From Tupaia tana (taxonomy: Eukaryota > Chordata > Mammalia > Scandentia > Tupaiidae), in assembly GCA_026018925.1 (NCBI GenBank), contig JAKSZU010000027.1, positions 4,888,198 to 4,952,197 of the forward strand: a stretch of 64,000 bases of DNA, read 5' to 3'. The notes under the pieces were generated by a model. That model did not search any database. It was given only the letters and a program-made list of their open reading frames with translations, and had not been told where the DNA came from. Shown here one piece after another: positions 1 to 11,862 of this stretch (position 1 is the first letter of the stretch; each line of letters starts with the position of its first letter). The position numbers and the translations under genes are program-made.

Positions 1-1353
1 AGTAAGCGAATGTGCGCTGTGACCGCAGGAGACACCTACGACAGCATGATTTCCCAATTGCATTGGAAAGATCTTACCCCAGCTTTAAATGAAAAACCTA
101 TGACTATCTTGCAAAAATGCTGTTTATTGAACACGCATTCTTGAGGCTGATGAAGGTGAGTCATTTTATCCTCCTCATGTTCATGTTCAATCAATTGCTG
201 TCAACTGTTCACCCCAAGTGATGCAATACCAAGTCAGCGTACAGGGAGAACTGGCTATTCTTGTTGGCTTTCTCTCTTTCTTTTTTGGTGGATTTTTAAA
301 AAAAATTGCTCAAAATCTTCATATCTTTTCAAAAGTTGCAGACGGGTGAAATTAATCAAGGCAGTGCTGTGTGTTCAGAATGGCCTACCATCAGCCTGCT
401 GCTCCTTCATCGAACTGGTCTTCTACCTGTTACACGCAGGGTAGGGTTTCCATTTGAAGCATGATTCTGATTAAGAGATTAAGGAGTCAAAGTACTAGAA
501 AGATTAGGCCGTAGCCTTGGCTCAGTGCCACTTTCCCACCTGGTAACTCAAAGTACAACATTTTATTTTTCGGAATGATTCAACATTTTTATTCATGTTA
601 GAATGAAAATAGCTTTTTTTTCTAGATTGTCTGATTGTAAAATTCTGAGTAATTTGATCAAAGTGGACTTTTTTTTTTGGTGGGTGGGTGTATGGGGGAT
701 ACATGGTTTCTCCATGGGGCTGGTTTGCTAAGAACATACTTGGTATGCTGGCTGGGTAATTTAGTACTAATTAGAGGCGTGGATCCTGGGAAATATTTTG
801 GAGCTGTAGAGAAAGCTGGTGTGCTGCAAGGCCCTGACTTCAGACCAAAGACATGTCAATATTCTCTTCCTAGCTCTCTTACCAAGCTGCCTCCAGAGAC
901 GGTTTCCTCGCCCTGATTCCCTTATCAATCCATCCATGCCTAGCGTTCTTTTGCTTCTAGATCTTTTGGGACTCAAAAAGATATCTGTTATACTCCGTCT
1001 GTGAAGGGGGGATTTTGGCTGATGTGGGAGATGCCACCCTGATTTCTTTTCTGGAATGAGAATGTGTGCTTATAGTTGCTTCCAGCCAGCAGACCACCCT
1101 TAGTCATCAGCGCCCAGAAGGAACTGGCTTAGCTTAGGAGAGTCTTCTTGGATCCAATGGCTGGTGGATGAGGGAAGAAAACGACCTCTGGGGGACACTC
1201 GGGATAATTCTGAGTGGCTATCCCCACTTCGGAGCTTCCTGTAGCATTGGCTGAGGCCTCCATTGAAACTGCATTACAACTTCAAGGTCTCCCTGTCCCA
1301 GGGCTGCTTTCTTTTGCTCCCCCATAGTTGTTGATCCTTAAAACTATTCCTGC
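1..1353. other. Unassigned single-copy-looking sequence
   Basis: No repeat family or convincing exon was recognised. Short open frames on both strands look random in composition. A GT-rich patch near 670-690 and a run of T are the only low-complexity spots. Confidence 0.5.
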
Positions 1354-1604
1354 AGATAGTGTAATGGTTATGTTGCTGGACTCCCACGTAGTTGACAGTG
1401 GTTTGTGTCCTAGACCCGGTGGCTTAAAACTCACATGAGGTTTGTGTGTATGCGTGTTCAAAATCCTGAGAGGAGAATGGAGGAGAAGGGACTGTGGCAT
1501 GGCCACCTCCTGGGGGGGGGGGGGGGTGATTTCTTGCTTTCTATCTCTGTCTCTCCAGCAAGTGCACACACCCTATGGCAAAAATCTCTCTTTAAAAAAA
1601 AAAA
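1354..1604 (+). mobile_element. tRNA-derived SINE, family A-long, 5' trimmed
   Basis: The head starts at AGATAGTGTAATGG, so the first few bases of the family are missing. Body, pyrimidine segment and A tail are all present. An 8-bp target duplication ATTCCTGC flanks it at 1346-1353 and 1605-1612. The body has a run of 15 G at 1512-1526 where other copies have CCCCCCTGGGGGG. Confidence 0.88.
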
Positions 1605-2014
1605 ATTCCTGCGTGCTAGTCTTGCTTTAGAGTCTGCTTCCCAGGACAACTAGCATACAGCAGAGACTTTTAATATATTACCAATTCCTGGAGGACATTT
1701 GTGTTTTAAAGAGATCCCACAGTGTTAGGGTTATGTCTAACTCAAAAGGATGAGTTGCTAATGGTTTAATTACTTAGCAGAATGACATCAAGAGGGGACG
1801 GGAGAGAGGGTGGTGTGTGTATGTGAAGGGAAGCAGTTTTTCTTTTTTTCCCCTTTTAATCATTAGTCTTGTTGTGTCTTATTTAAAACATTTTTTTTTC
1901 TAACTGGAAATCATATTGTCTTTCGTTTTCATTAAAACATTTAGATACTTTGCCATTGGCAATTTCAGTTAGAACTGATTTTATGGGGTTGATTTTCCAT
2001 TTTTAAAAACATTT
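1605..2014. other. Unassigned AT-rich sequence
   Basis: Sequence between two SINEs. Nothing recognised apart from short T runs. Confidence 0.4.
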
Positions 2015-2262
2015 TTTCTTTTCTTTTTCCGAAGTGTGTGCTCACCAGAGAGGGACAGGGAAAGGGAAAGCGAGAAAGCATCCCTCGTGGGTATAGTCAT
2101 TCTGCAATCCCTGCTTCTCCGTTTCGCCATCCTTTCGGGATCTGGGACACACACGTACATGTGCCCGGTGTGTTTCTTACCTGCCAGCTCTGGGACTCAA
2201 ACCTCGTGGTCGGCCATGTGGGATCCAGCCACTATGGTCTCCAGTCCACATCTAGCCTGATT
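2015..2262 (-). mobile_element. tRNA-derived SINE, family B
   Basis: Read on the minus strand it has the head motif followed by body and the tail region seen here as GTGTGTGCTCACCAGAG with purine-rich repeats. It is more diverged than family A and ends in a different head sequence (GGATCCCACATGGCCGACCA on the minus strand). Confidence 0.75.
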
Positions 2263-2455
2263 TTCCATTTTTATAAAGTACAAAAACTAGGATAAAACTG
2301 CAATAAATGTATATTGTTTAGAAATATAAACCTTTGTGATGAAACTATAAAAGGAAGTGATAAACGCAAAATTCAGAGTTTTTATGGTTTTGGTGAGGGA
2401 AGGCAAAGAGTAGATTGGAGAATAAAATATAAGAGGTCTTCGAAAAGCTCATGGA

Positions 2456-3008
2456 GGACCAGGAGATGGTATAGCGATTACATTGCTGGACTCCCACATG
2501 GGTGACTGTGGTTCTAGCCCTGGACACAGTGGTTTGAAAATCATGCTGGGTGTCTGTGTGTGCGTGCCCAATCCCGGTAAGAGAATGGAGAGGAAGGGAT
2601 TGTGGTATGGCTATCCCCTCTGGGTGGGGGGGAAGGACAATTTCTCACTTTCCCTCTCACTGTCTTGTTTTCTCTTTCTCTGACAAGTGCACACGCCCAA
2701 AGACAAAAACTATTTAAAAAACTAAACTAAACTAGGGAACCAGCAGTTAGCGTAATGGCTATGTCGCTGGACTCCCACGTAGTCAACCGCGGTTCGCATC
2801 CCAGACCCGGTGGCTTAAAACTCACGCCGGGCGCATGTGCGTGCATGCCCAAGATCCTGAGAGGAGAAGGAGGAGAAGGGATTGCGGCGTGACCATCCCC
2901 CCTGGGGGGTGATTTCTCGCTTTCTATCTCTCTGTCTCTCTCTGTCTGTCTGGAGAGCGCACGTGCCCTATAGTGAAGACCTCTCCAAAAAAAAAAGAAA
3001 ACTAAACT
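2456..3008 (+). mobile_element. SINE family A-long, interrupted by a second SINE
   Basis: Head at 2456, body and tail to about 2735. The tail resumes after the inserted element. A 13-bp duplication AAAAGCTCATGGA at 2443-2455 and 3009-3021 encloses both SINEs, which shows that the second one landed in the tail of the first. Confidence 0.9.
2736..2997 (+). mobile_element. SINE family A-long nested in the tail of another SINE
   Basis: Near-consensus head with A box TAGCGTAATGG and body with CCCCCCTGGGGGG. The duplicated target AAAACTAAACTAAA (about 2717-2734 and 2998-3011) is the tail of the host SINE. It retains more CpG than the host copy, consistent with a younger age. Confidence 0.9.
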
Positions 3009-3168
3009 AAAAGCTCATGGAAATGCATATTGTAAAAAAAATGCATGGTTTTCAAATATTTTTGTACCTTGTGCTAAAAACTTTACCTACATAACCTAAT
3101 TGAATCCTTTATTAAAAAGAATTATTTATTTAATTTTATTAATCATGATTACATATAATTTTTTTCAT
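3009..3168. other. Unassigned AT-rich sequence
   Basis: Sequence between SINEs. The phrase resembling a MIR core at 3070-3110 (GTGCTAAAAACTTTACC) suggests a small MIR scrap, not a firm call. Confidence 0.35.
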
Positions 3169-3308
3169 TTTGCTATAGGGCATGTGCACTCACCAGAGAC
3201 AGACAGAGAGAGAAAATGAGGAAGCACGTCACCAGGTCCAGGACTCTAACTGTGGTTGGTCATGTGGGAATCCAGCACCTTATTAACCACTACGTCACCT
3301 GCTGGCCC
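3169..3308 (-). mobile_element. SINE family A-short
   Basis: On the minus strand, a head beginning GGGGCCAGCAGGTGACG and a B-box region run straight into the purine/pyrimidine tail. The 100-bp body is absent. An AT-rich tail lies to its left. Confidence 0.82.
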
Positions 3309-3512
3309 CAACTTAATCCTTTTTAATTCAATTTTTCATTTAATTTTTTGATATGCACCTGTATGAGTCACTTCAATGGAATTAGTAAGACTCTAATACT
3401 GAAGATGGGTGGAATGCTCATGAATGTCCACTTTTATTATCAGGCTGTGTGAGACTCCTATATATTATATATTATGTATTACATATATTCTCTGTGTGTC
3501 TGTATTACACCT

Positions 3513-3748
3513 TTTTTTTTTTTTTAAGAAAGATATTTGCTATAGGGCACATGCACTCACCAGAGAGACAGAAAGCAAGAAAGCACCCCCCAGAGGGGAT
3601 GGCCACACCACAATCCCTTCTCCATCCTCGTCTTGGGATTTTGGGCTCAAGTCCGGCATGAGTTTTAAGCTGCCAGGTCCAGGATTCAAACCCCGGTTGA
3701 CTACGTGGGAGTCCAGTGACATTACCATTACAACATCTGCTGGTCCCC
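3513..3748 (-). mobile_element. SINE family A-long
   Basis: A T run at the left is the A tail of a minus-strand copy. The conserved end GCTATAGGGCACATGC, the purine tract, the body and the head ending in CTGCTGGTCCC follow in order. Confidence 0.92.
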
Positions 3749-3839
3749 GAATTATACCTCTCCCCCCCTTCTTTTTCTAGCGAAATGGGCAGTGAGCTGG
3801 AGTGCAATTTGAAAGTCATGTAAGGTTATTTATTCATTT

Positions 3840-4058
3840 ATTTAAATTACCAGAGGGCACATGCCCTCACTAGAGAGAGGGAGAAATGTAGAGAGAAAGT
3901 GAGAAAGCCCATGCTGCAATCTCTTCCCCTCCATTCTCCCCTCAGGATCTTGGGCACATGAGACCAGCGCGAGTTTTAATTCACTGCGTCTGGGACTTGA
4001 ACCACAATAGACTATGTGGGAGTCCAGCACTGTCACCATTATGCCATCTGCTGGTCTC
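3840..4058 (-). mobile_element. SINE family A-long, diverged
   Basis: Same order of parts as other minus-strand copies, with a shortened body (the C-run/G-run motif is lost) and a head ending CATCTGCTGGTCTC. Confidence 0.85.
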
Positions 4059-4524
4059 TATTCTTGCTCCTTTTATTCTCGCTCAGATAGCCTATGTTCA
4101 TGATACTTCATAACAACTGCTGCAATTGCATTATATATTTATGTCTCCGTTATACAAGCCAACTCCATGAGGACAGGGGCCTTGGCTTCCTTGCTTTTCC
4201 TTGCCTGGCTCTCTGCGTGCCCGTCCCTGGCATGTGCTTAGTGGACATGCTGTGATCTCTTTCCTCTGCTGCTTCCATTCTGCATGGGAGACACACCGAA
4301 CTCAGAGAAGAAAGCCGGACACAAACGAGGAACTAATTCTTAATCCAGTTTTGCTTCTGTTACAGTTACAGGGCTTGGTTTAGTGGCTACTCAGCAGTTT
4401 TAAGAAAAATAAGCTAATTGTCAAATCAGAGCATGTTAAAGCTGGAAGGGACCCAGGAAGGCCTGCTGGAAATATCTTTAGGATAGACAATGACAGACAA
4501 GAGGAAAAGGAACAAACGGGAAAG
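4059..4524. other. Unassigned sequence
   Basis: No recognised repeat or exon. Part of 4140-4220 faintly resembles an L2 3' end (CCATGAGGACAGGGGCC), which I do not call separately. Confidence 0.4.
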
Positions 4525-4760
4525 CTAAAAGCAACTATTTACTAAGTGCTTAATACGCATTAGCCTTGTGCTAACAGCTTTACCTACATAACCTAATTTA
4601 ATCCCTTTGAATTTCCTGAGAGAAGGTTCTATTAGTCTTATTTTACTGTGAAAGAAACTGAAACTCTAAGAAGTTATGCACTTTGCCTAAGATTATACAT
4701 AGAGCGAGTGATAGTGCCAAGGCTATGAGCCAGGTCTGCTCAACCTAGAGCTGCTTCCCC
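4525..4760 (-). mobile_element. MIR SINE, ancient
   Basis: Reverse-complement MIR: ACTAAGTGCTTAATACGC, then GTGCTAACAGCTTTACC, then TTTTACTGTGAAAGAAACTG, then an AGAAGTTATGCACTTTGCC core. Diverged as expected for a repeat shared across mammals. Confidence 0.85.
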
Positions 4761-4906
4761 AGCTTTAATGCGGGTGCAGATAACCCGGAGATCCCTTCGG
4801 ATAGCAATTCTGACTCCATGCACCTGAGAGTCTGCATTTGCTAGAAGCCAGTGATGGTGACGTTGCAGGTCCTGAAGACATACAGTGAGAACCACAGCCC
4901 TGCTTC
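4761..4906 (+). mobile_element. MER5-like hAT DNA transposon remnant
   Basis: Phrases CACCTGAGAGTCTGCATT and GAGAACCACAGCCCTG match the end of the MER5 class of non-autonomous hAT-Charlie elements. Heavily mutated. Confidence 0.55.
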
Positions 4907-5075
4907 AGTACGCGTTAAGCTTTTATGATTACTCGTCACCTGGCGGTCTTCTAACTAGTGCAAGTTCTGATCCAGTGGGTCTGGAATGAGTCTTGGGGTT
5001 CTGCATTTTTTACGAGCTCCCCTTCAAGGCCAGTTCTGCTCATCTATGGACCATGCTCTGAGCAGCAAGGTGCTA
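4907..5075 (+). mobile_element. MER5A-like hAT DNA transposon remnant
   Basis: Recognisable order of MER5A: a CACCTGG block, a GATCCAGTGGGTCTGG block, TTCTGCATTTTTTACGAG, and GGACCATGCTCTGAG near the end. It lies directly after a second MER5-like stretch. Confidence 0.65.
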
Positions 5076-6045
5076 ATGTACCCTAACTTCAAATGACATA
5101 TTGGAGAAGGAGGCTGGCATGGGTCTCAGTTTTCTGTGAGCCGCTGACAGTTCGAGTGTTCACTGACAGTGACTGTGCTACCCTGCAAAATAACAATCTA
5201 CCTCCAGAGGAGGAGCAGAGCAGGAGTGGCCTAGAAAGCTAATGAAGCCCCGAGCAAGAACGAGGCTTAGTGTGATGTCAGTTGGGAGGCCTGCGAGACA
5301 TGCCAAGTTCACGTGAACATGGAGCACAGATACCAGCCCCTCACCCTTCCCGGTGCTTCAGGGCAACGTGACATCAGCAGCTCTAAAAAACCCGAGCTTC
5401 ATAATGAAACTCGTAATCAGGTGAGTCTTGTTTTGTTCTGAGTTCATTCACACTGTTTCTCACAGTCCTCCGCTTGGTGAGTTTAGGGGCACACTCTGGG
5501 GATGAATTCTGAGAATTCTAACTGATATTTCAGGTTTACATAAAGTGGGTTTACTCTCCTCGGAGAACATCACTTGCTTTCTTGTAAATCTCCCTTGCTC
5601 AGGGTGGGGGGCCTGGCTTTTAATCCAGGTTGGTGCATCCAGGGCTGGCAGGTGTTGTACATGCAAGTACCCCCGTCTCAGTGTCTCATCTTTCATGGGG
5701 GTAGAGGACTGCTGCTGAGAGAACTCCCCAGGGCAGATAGCTGGGAGGTGGGCCTTCTTGGACTTTATTTCCCAGCATCCTATCCCCCTGGCTCACAACA
5801 GTTGGCTAGAAAAATGACCATTGCCCAATTGATCCCGCCTAGCTTTTCACTGGAGTCTACTTTTTGAATGCGACAGATTTCCCTTCTAGGACTCTGAGGT
5901 AGATGAGTGAAGAGCTGGAGCTGACGGACATTGGTCACGGGGTACTTAGGAACCCCCAGGTGTGGAGGACATCTGAAAGAAGGATGGAGGGTGGGTTTCC
6001 CTCCATTTCTATCACAATGTGGAAATACGGGAAATGGGAGAGAAT
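5076..6045. other. Unassigned sequence
   Basis: No repeat recognised. Two short overlapping frames on opposite strands near 5460-5870 have no recognisable protein content. Confidence 0.4.
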
Positions 6046-6250
6046 GGATTTGGAGACTGGCAGACCCCGATCTGAGTTCTGGCTCCCTCACTTAGAGCAG
6101 TGTGGGTTTGGACAGGGTATTTGACCTCTGAGGGTTTGGTTTTCCACCTTTGAATAGAAGTAATACAACTATTGTGAGTGCGGGGAGAGTATGGCGATGA
6201 GATCTCATGACATAAGCAAAGCCCTTGGCTCCTGGAACAAAGGATGTGTT
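6046..6250 (+). mobile_element. MIR SINE, ancient
   Basis: Forward MIR: GGATTTGGAGACTGGCAGAC, GATCTGAGTTCTGGCTCC, then a GACCTCTGAGGGTTTGG core and an AGTAATACAACTATTG block. Confidence 0.8.
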
Positions 6251-8465
6251 CCACTACGATGGGCGCTTTGCGTTCTCTCGTACTTTTCCCTTCTAAGCGC
6301 CAAGAGCAACAAGCACACGCTACCAGCTCTACAAAAGCGGTATATTCGAAGTGTTTTGTGCCAAGGTCCGGTTAGGTTCCAGAATACTCCCGATTTGTAA
6401 CTTATTTCTGTTCTTGCTGTCTGATGCGTATCTGTGTGTCTCTTTGATTACACACTGCTGTCACTCAGCATGTCTGCAGACACCAACAGATTCTGTTACG
6501 ACAGCTGATTGTGCAGGCCTGCCTCAACATTTGATCAGCAAAGAGTCTGCTCAGACCTCGAAGGAACCACACTCCTGGCCAGTTTTCTTTTAAGAAATTG
6601 GTTGTTTGATTTACCAAGAGGTCCTTCCTAAAGGTTTCCCAACAGAATCTGAACTGATGGATTTGTGCAAAAGAATGAAAAAAAACCAGGTTCCAACCAT
6701 GTTGTTTATTGAGGTCTGTCACGTGTGCAATACAGACAACGCAAGGCCTTAATGCTTCCTTAGATTGGAATCATTTTTGGCATTTAAACATTTTGATGAA
6801 ATTTGTTCAATTTTCTGGGTGTGTTTTATATGAAAAAAATTAAATGTTTGTTGGCAGTTCTATTAAAGAGACACTGGCAATCTCTCTGGATAGTTCATTG
6901 CTCAGAATCAATGACACACATTTTATTTAATCCACCAGTTGAGAGCTGTGTGCCAGTGACTCTTTTCAGGGCCACCCTTGATCCCTGTGATTCTGTATGA
7001 AGAGGGAACCTGAAGCAGAAACATTTTTTTAGTTAGGAAAACAACCTACATCAACATACACGATGCCACTGTATGAATTAGTAAAAGGCCTCTCATCTAA
7101 GCAGATGTGGCTGTGGACCCTCAACTTGACCATCAGAGTGATCAAAATCCTGGTATCCCCTCACGCTTGGCCGCCTCTTTGTGCAGCACATGGACTGAGC
7201 AACAGTATACAGTGTTCCTTGGGCAGGTCTGGCGTGATCCTCCTCACAATATGAGAAGCAGGGCTTCCTCATTTTTCTTTCTTAAAGCTTTAGTCTCTGG
7301 ATTAATTGCCCCCTGCCAAATTGGCCATGAATACCTTGATTCTAAGAATAAGATCGTTCTTCTCTGCTTCTCAGCTCTTAATTCATGAGTATTTATTGAG
7401 TGTCTCAAGTATGCCAACACATAGAAAGTGTTTAGTAAATGCTGAATGATTGTGTATTTGTCCTGCTCAGATGGATTGAAAAATCACAGTCAGAATTACT
7501 ACAGACTACTTAACATCTTAGAGGTGACATCAGTCATTGTATGGGCAGGAGAGAGACCCTTTCTTTCTTCTCTCCTGTTTACATTTGTCCAGTGTCTAGA
7601 AAAGTAGATATTTATTTCATAGTCACAACTGCAGTATAACAATTCTCTGTTGTGGACAGAGACACAATTAGCACAAACACGAGGATGGGTTTCCAACAAA
7701 TTTAGTGAAGGGCTATGAATGGATACAGTGAATGGATTTGTAAAGTCCTTAAAGGTCACCTTTGTGCCTAAGGTCTCTCTTTTTGAGTTCCATCCTTGAA
7801 TTCATTCATTAAGTAGGACTTTGGAAAGCTCTCAGGCTTCGTTTACACTGACAAAGGTGTTCCCTTATATTTCTACCTTCCTACTTTCAAATTAGGAAGA
7901 GGAAAAAAAAATCAGATTCCAGGGTAGACAAAAAGGAGTGGTAAACGGAGAGGAGACTGCAACATTATGAAAGATTATGTTGAAAAGTATTTTACCTTTG
8001 GGGACACATCTGGGTGCAAATGACCATTTGATCAAGGACTGAATGGCTTGTTCTTTTTCATGGGAGAAGACCTACCAAGAGGCAGAGGATTAGAAAAAGC
8101 AGAAGGCAAACTTTTCCGAAACTTTGCTCTTCACAAAGCACTTATCAAAAGTTCACTCTGGAGTCTTTGAGATGGGATGGTGTAGGGACGAGGGATACTT
8201 CTGCTACATTTTTGGGTGTCCAGGGAAAGGGGTGGTGAGTCGAGCATCTTCTTCCAGGGATTTCTGGTCATGGTCTCTGAGTGTTGGAGCCACCCGCCTG
8301 CCTTTTTGTTCTATCCTACTCTGCTTTCCCTCACCTTCAGCTGTCTGTTTCATCTTCCCCTCCACCCTACTTATTACTCCATCTACTTTTCATGAGTCAT
8401 GACTGAGGGAGGAGGAACAAGACGCACCAAAAAGCATCTTTCATCGCTGGATCACAAATGGCTTT
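6251..8465. other. Unassigned sequence with weak repeat scraps
   Basis: Over 2 kb with no SINE of family A or B. A small MIR-like or L2-like end may sit at 7380-7460 (GTATTTATTGAGTG, TTTAGTAAATGCTGAATG). Nothing else was recognised on either strand. Confidence 0.45.
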
Positions 8466-8585
8466 TAAACAAGAGTTAATCCCCACAACTTCCCTGTGAA
8501 GTTAGGAAGCTTATTAACACCTTCACCATCCTGAAGACACAAAGGTTAAGTGCCTTTCTGGCGAGAAAGAGAACTGGGCTTCCTG
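8466..8585 (-). mobile_element. MIR SINE fragment
   Basis: AGTTAATCCCCACAAC, then AAGACACAAAGGTTAAGTGC, then AGAACTGGGCTTCCTG follow the reverse-complement MIR order. Confidence 0.65.
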
Positions 8586-8754
8586 AATTCTCTCATCAAG
8601 AAAGGCCTCGCCCTCGTTTTCCCTTTCTCCTTTTCCCCTACACTAGAGCTCCTTAGAGGAGGAAAGCTGACCTCTGGCTTCTAGTGGTGGGCACTGCTAA
8701 ATAGGTTTATGTGGAATGTGGGAGAACAACTCCCAACTCCTCTCTTCTTTCCTA

Positions 8755-8940
8755 TGGAAAAAGCCCTAGATCTGCAGCCAGAAATTCCAGGTCTAAATTT
8801 CAGCCCTGTTACTTACCATGGAGAAATACTTCTGCTCTCAGATCCTCTTTTTTCCTCATCTGTAAAATGAGAATTGTAAATGCTATTGGCAAACAGAGGA
8901 GAGGAAGAATTTTCAGAAGGGTTATCATCAGGTGAAATGG
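8755..8940 (+). mobile_element. MIR SINE
   Basis: Forward MIR order: ATTCCAGGTCTAAATTTCAG, CTGTTACTTACC, then CCTCATCTGTAAAATGAG and GTTATCATCAGGTG. Good match to the MIR central core. Confidence 0.8.
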
Positions 8941-9511
8941 GTGGACCTGAGAAAACCTCAAAAGGCTACCCTGTCCTCAAGTTTTTCCTGAGGTGGTTTT
9001 GGGGATGGAGAGAAACCATATACAGGCAAGGGCCACGCAGGGGCTGAGTATCACCCAGTACTCAATTACAAGTTATCAGTGAGGAAAAAGAAGAGTGAGC
9101 AAGATCTGAGAAGAGGGAGCAAGGAAGCCTTTCTCTAAGCACATAGTAGAAACGTACTGAAAATACTTGGAATAGAGAGAAACCGCTTTCAAATGTCCGA
9201 AGACCTTCTCCTTTCCTTCCCATGACTGAAATGCCTTTAGCTTGGGACAAAGTTTGCCTTGGCTTCCCTCGGTGCCTATTCTAGGGGGGTTCACAACACC
9301 AGTGAATGATAGCTGAGGGAAGACAAGAAAGATACAAAGACTTAAACAAGGGAAGGAGCACAGGCAAAAAAACAGAACTCCTGAAGGGGAGGTGGAGAGA
9401 GGCGTGGGCAACTTGATAAAATCTGTTCCACTGTTTCCCAGTCCTGCCCTGGGCTTGCTCCAGGGACAACAGAATAGATAAGTGCAATAATTATAAGCTG
9501 ACTTTGAACAG
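8941..9511. other. Unassigned sequence
   Basis: No repeat recognised. A 179-codon minus-strand frame covers 9076-9615, but its first third is SINE and the rest is cysteine/serine/leucine-rich with no domain, so it is treated as chance. Confidence 0.45.
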
Positions 9512-9800
9512 ATTTTTTTACTTTTTTGGTCAGAGTGGCCTGTGCTCTCACCAGAGAGAGAGAGACAGAGACAGAGACAGATAGACAGACAACACCCCCA
9601 ATAGGGTACAGTCATGCTGCAATCCTTGTACTTCTTCCCACTTCTTCATCCTGTCAGGATTTTGGGCATGCGTGCACACTTGCCTGGCATTTTTTTTTTC
9701 TTCTCAAGCTGCTGGGGCCAGGGCTTGAACCATGGTTGGTCATGTGGGATCAGGGTCCCTATGAACAGTGCACAACCACTGCACTATGGGGCCAGCTCTA
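9512..9800 (-). mobile_element. tRNA-derived SINE, family B
   Basis: T-rich left end, then CTCACCAGAGAGAGAGAG, the body with TTTTGGGCATGCGTGCAC, and a head that on the minus strand starts GCTGGCCCCATAGTGCAG. The head therefore differs from family A. Confidence 0.82.
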
Positions 9801-10542
9801 CCCAGTTCTGTGGACACTATGGCATTCCATGGTAAACCTTCATGCTAGGACCTAGTTATGTACATAGAATCAGTGCATGTGTTTCAAAGCACAGAAAAGC
9901 AGGCAAAGAGTAGTTAGAATGAGTAGAGGCTTCGTTTGTTCCATGCCGTGGAAATCCACAGGTTGACTGTTCAGGCTGAGAACGATGACCGAAGGACTTC
10001 TAACCCTTCCCCAGTGTTTCACCCTCACGATGGTTGGTACAAGGGCAGCTCTCATGTCCACACCCAGAGAGTAGAAAGCCAAATGTGCAAACAGGAAATG
10101 GGATTCTAAGTAACAAAGGGGAAAAAAAATGTGCCTAGTAACCTCAGTTCTCTCGTTGGCACAAGCTGTGTCATATGATGACCTCCGGCTCCAAGGGAGT
10201 CTGGAGAAGAGAGTTCTGTGGTGTGTGCTGTGTAGACGTTTTCCTCTACTTATGCTAGCATGTTTTCAGTAAAATCCATGTTGCTCTCTGTAGAGCTGCA
10301 CTGTAGAGTGTTAGAGTGTGATCATCAGTAGATGTGCATATTTAAATTCATGATAAGTTGCATTTATTATTAAAATTTAAAAGTTATGTAATCAGTTGTG
10401 TTAATCTCAGAATAGTGAATACCATAGAAGACATGCCCGTCATCACAGAAAGTCCCAGTGGATAGTATGTCTTTAGCTGAATGCGAAGAATTGCAGAATC
10501 TCATATAAGAACTGGTAGAAGTAGAAAACAGACTACGTAAGG
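9801..10542. other. Unassigned sequence
   Basis: No recognised repeat, exon or low-complexity tract. AT-rich towards the right end. Confidence 0.4.
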
Positions 10543-10760
10543 CCAGCTGCGGTCTTCTTGTGGTGGCGCAACGCTTCACAATGCCAAAGTCACATAAGAA
10601 GGCCTTGGTACATGTCCCGCGGGCTCCCTGCACAGCCTGGTGCATGCATGTGCTCATGTTCTTGGCTGGCGGAACCTGAGGGTGGATTGTGGTGTGAAGA
10701 TCCTATTAGAGGCGATTCTCTTTTCCTTTCTCTTATGGAAGATAAAAATAAATAAATTTG
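10543..10760 (+). mobile_element. Family B-like SINE, diverged
   Basis: GGCCAGCTGCGGTCTTC head, then GGTGCATGCATGTGCTC, GGCGGAACCTGAGGG and a GTGGTGTGAAGATCC segment, ending in AT-rich AAATAAATAAATTTG. It shares the later block with the copy at 33,267. Confidence 0.6.
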
Positions 10761-11759
10761 AAAAGAAAACAGATTACATGAAAGATAGCTTATATTCTTG
10801 GTGATGACCAAGGCTCTAACTGTTGATGGTATTGAAAAAAAGAGGCTGAGGGACCTGGATAGGGACCAGAGTCCACAATAATCATGATCAGTTGGTGGCA
10901 GCAGGAGAGCCTGTCAAATCTACATGTAATGATGCCCTGGTCTCTTCCTTCTCCCCAAACCTCTGAGCTTGCCCTCCATAGTTGGAAAATAGTCAAGTCT
11001 CTTTCCTCCTGTTATTGACAGATATGGGATTATTCCTTCTCTGAAATGTTCATAAAAGAAGTATTTTGGATTGAATTCTCCCTGTAGCTAACTCAGTCCC
11101 GTCTTTAGAAGCTCCCAGAAGCTGAGGGGTGGAGACACCATTTGATTCCCAGGAATTTAGCAGCAGTATTTGTCTAAGCATTAGGGAGAATTATTCAGCT
11201 AAGTCCCGATGACTTGACGGCGAGTTTACCTCTGAGAGTGTATTTCCCTTTCCTTCACCCTTCAGCCTCGTTACTCTTACTGTAGCTTGTGTCTGAATCA
11301 CACAAAATGTTCCTCTGTCCAAGGACTTCCAAGGTGGGCTCGCTCTGAATGGAGTGAATTTTAACTTTACTCTGAACATTCTGGTTTCACTTCTCAAGCT
11401 TTCCCTGGGCCACACGCACAATTAAATCGCAGGCTCATTTTTACACTTGGAGAGAAAATCATGCTACAAAGGTCATGTCATGTTTTCTTTCCTCTCTCTC
11501 ACTCAATGAAAGCGTATTTTATATCTGAGTATCAGATCTGCGAGGAAAGAGGCTCTCCTGATAAATGCTGTGTATGGCACCATAGCTGAAAGTTTTCCTC
11601 GCCTAGCTCTGGCTGAAATTAATTACACTTAGTTCTTCCCTTCTCATTTATCTTCGTGTCTAGGAAAGTGATAGAAAGTTCTGATCTTCCCTTTGTGGTT
11701 CCACAGCGGTAGCAGTTACCAGTAATTAAAGACCCAGGGCCCCCGGTAGCCTTGCGATC
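10761..11759. other. Unassigned sequence
   Basis: One kilobase with no recognised repeat and no convincing coding frame. Confidence 0.4.
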
Positions 11760-11862
11760 AGCATAGGATTGGGAGCCCAGCGAGCAGGGACCGTCTGCCT
11801 CTGTGTGATGCCTGTCTAACTTCCTCTCTGCAGTGGGGGCCTGGTTGGCACCCAATAAGTAA
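11760..11862 (+). mobile_element. L2 LINE 3' end
   Basis: GAGCAGGGACCGTCTGCC, then GGTTGGCACCCAATAAGTAA matches the usual L2 3' terminus (gcagggac...tggcacat-agtaggtgctcaataaa). Confidence 0.6.

Noticed and set aside
9076-9615. 179-codon frame on the minus strand
   Set aside because: Begins in a family B SINE tail, and the rest has no domain and random-looking composition.
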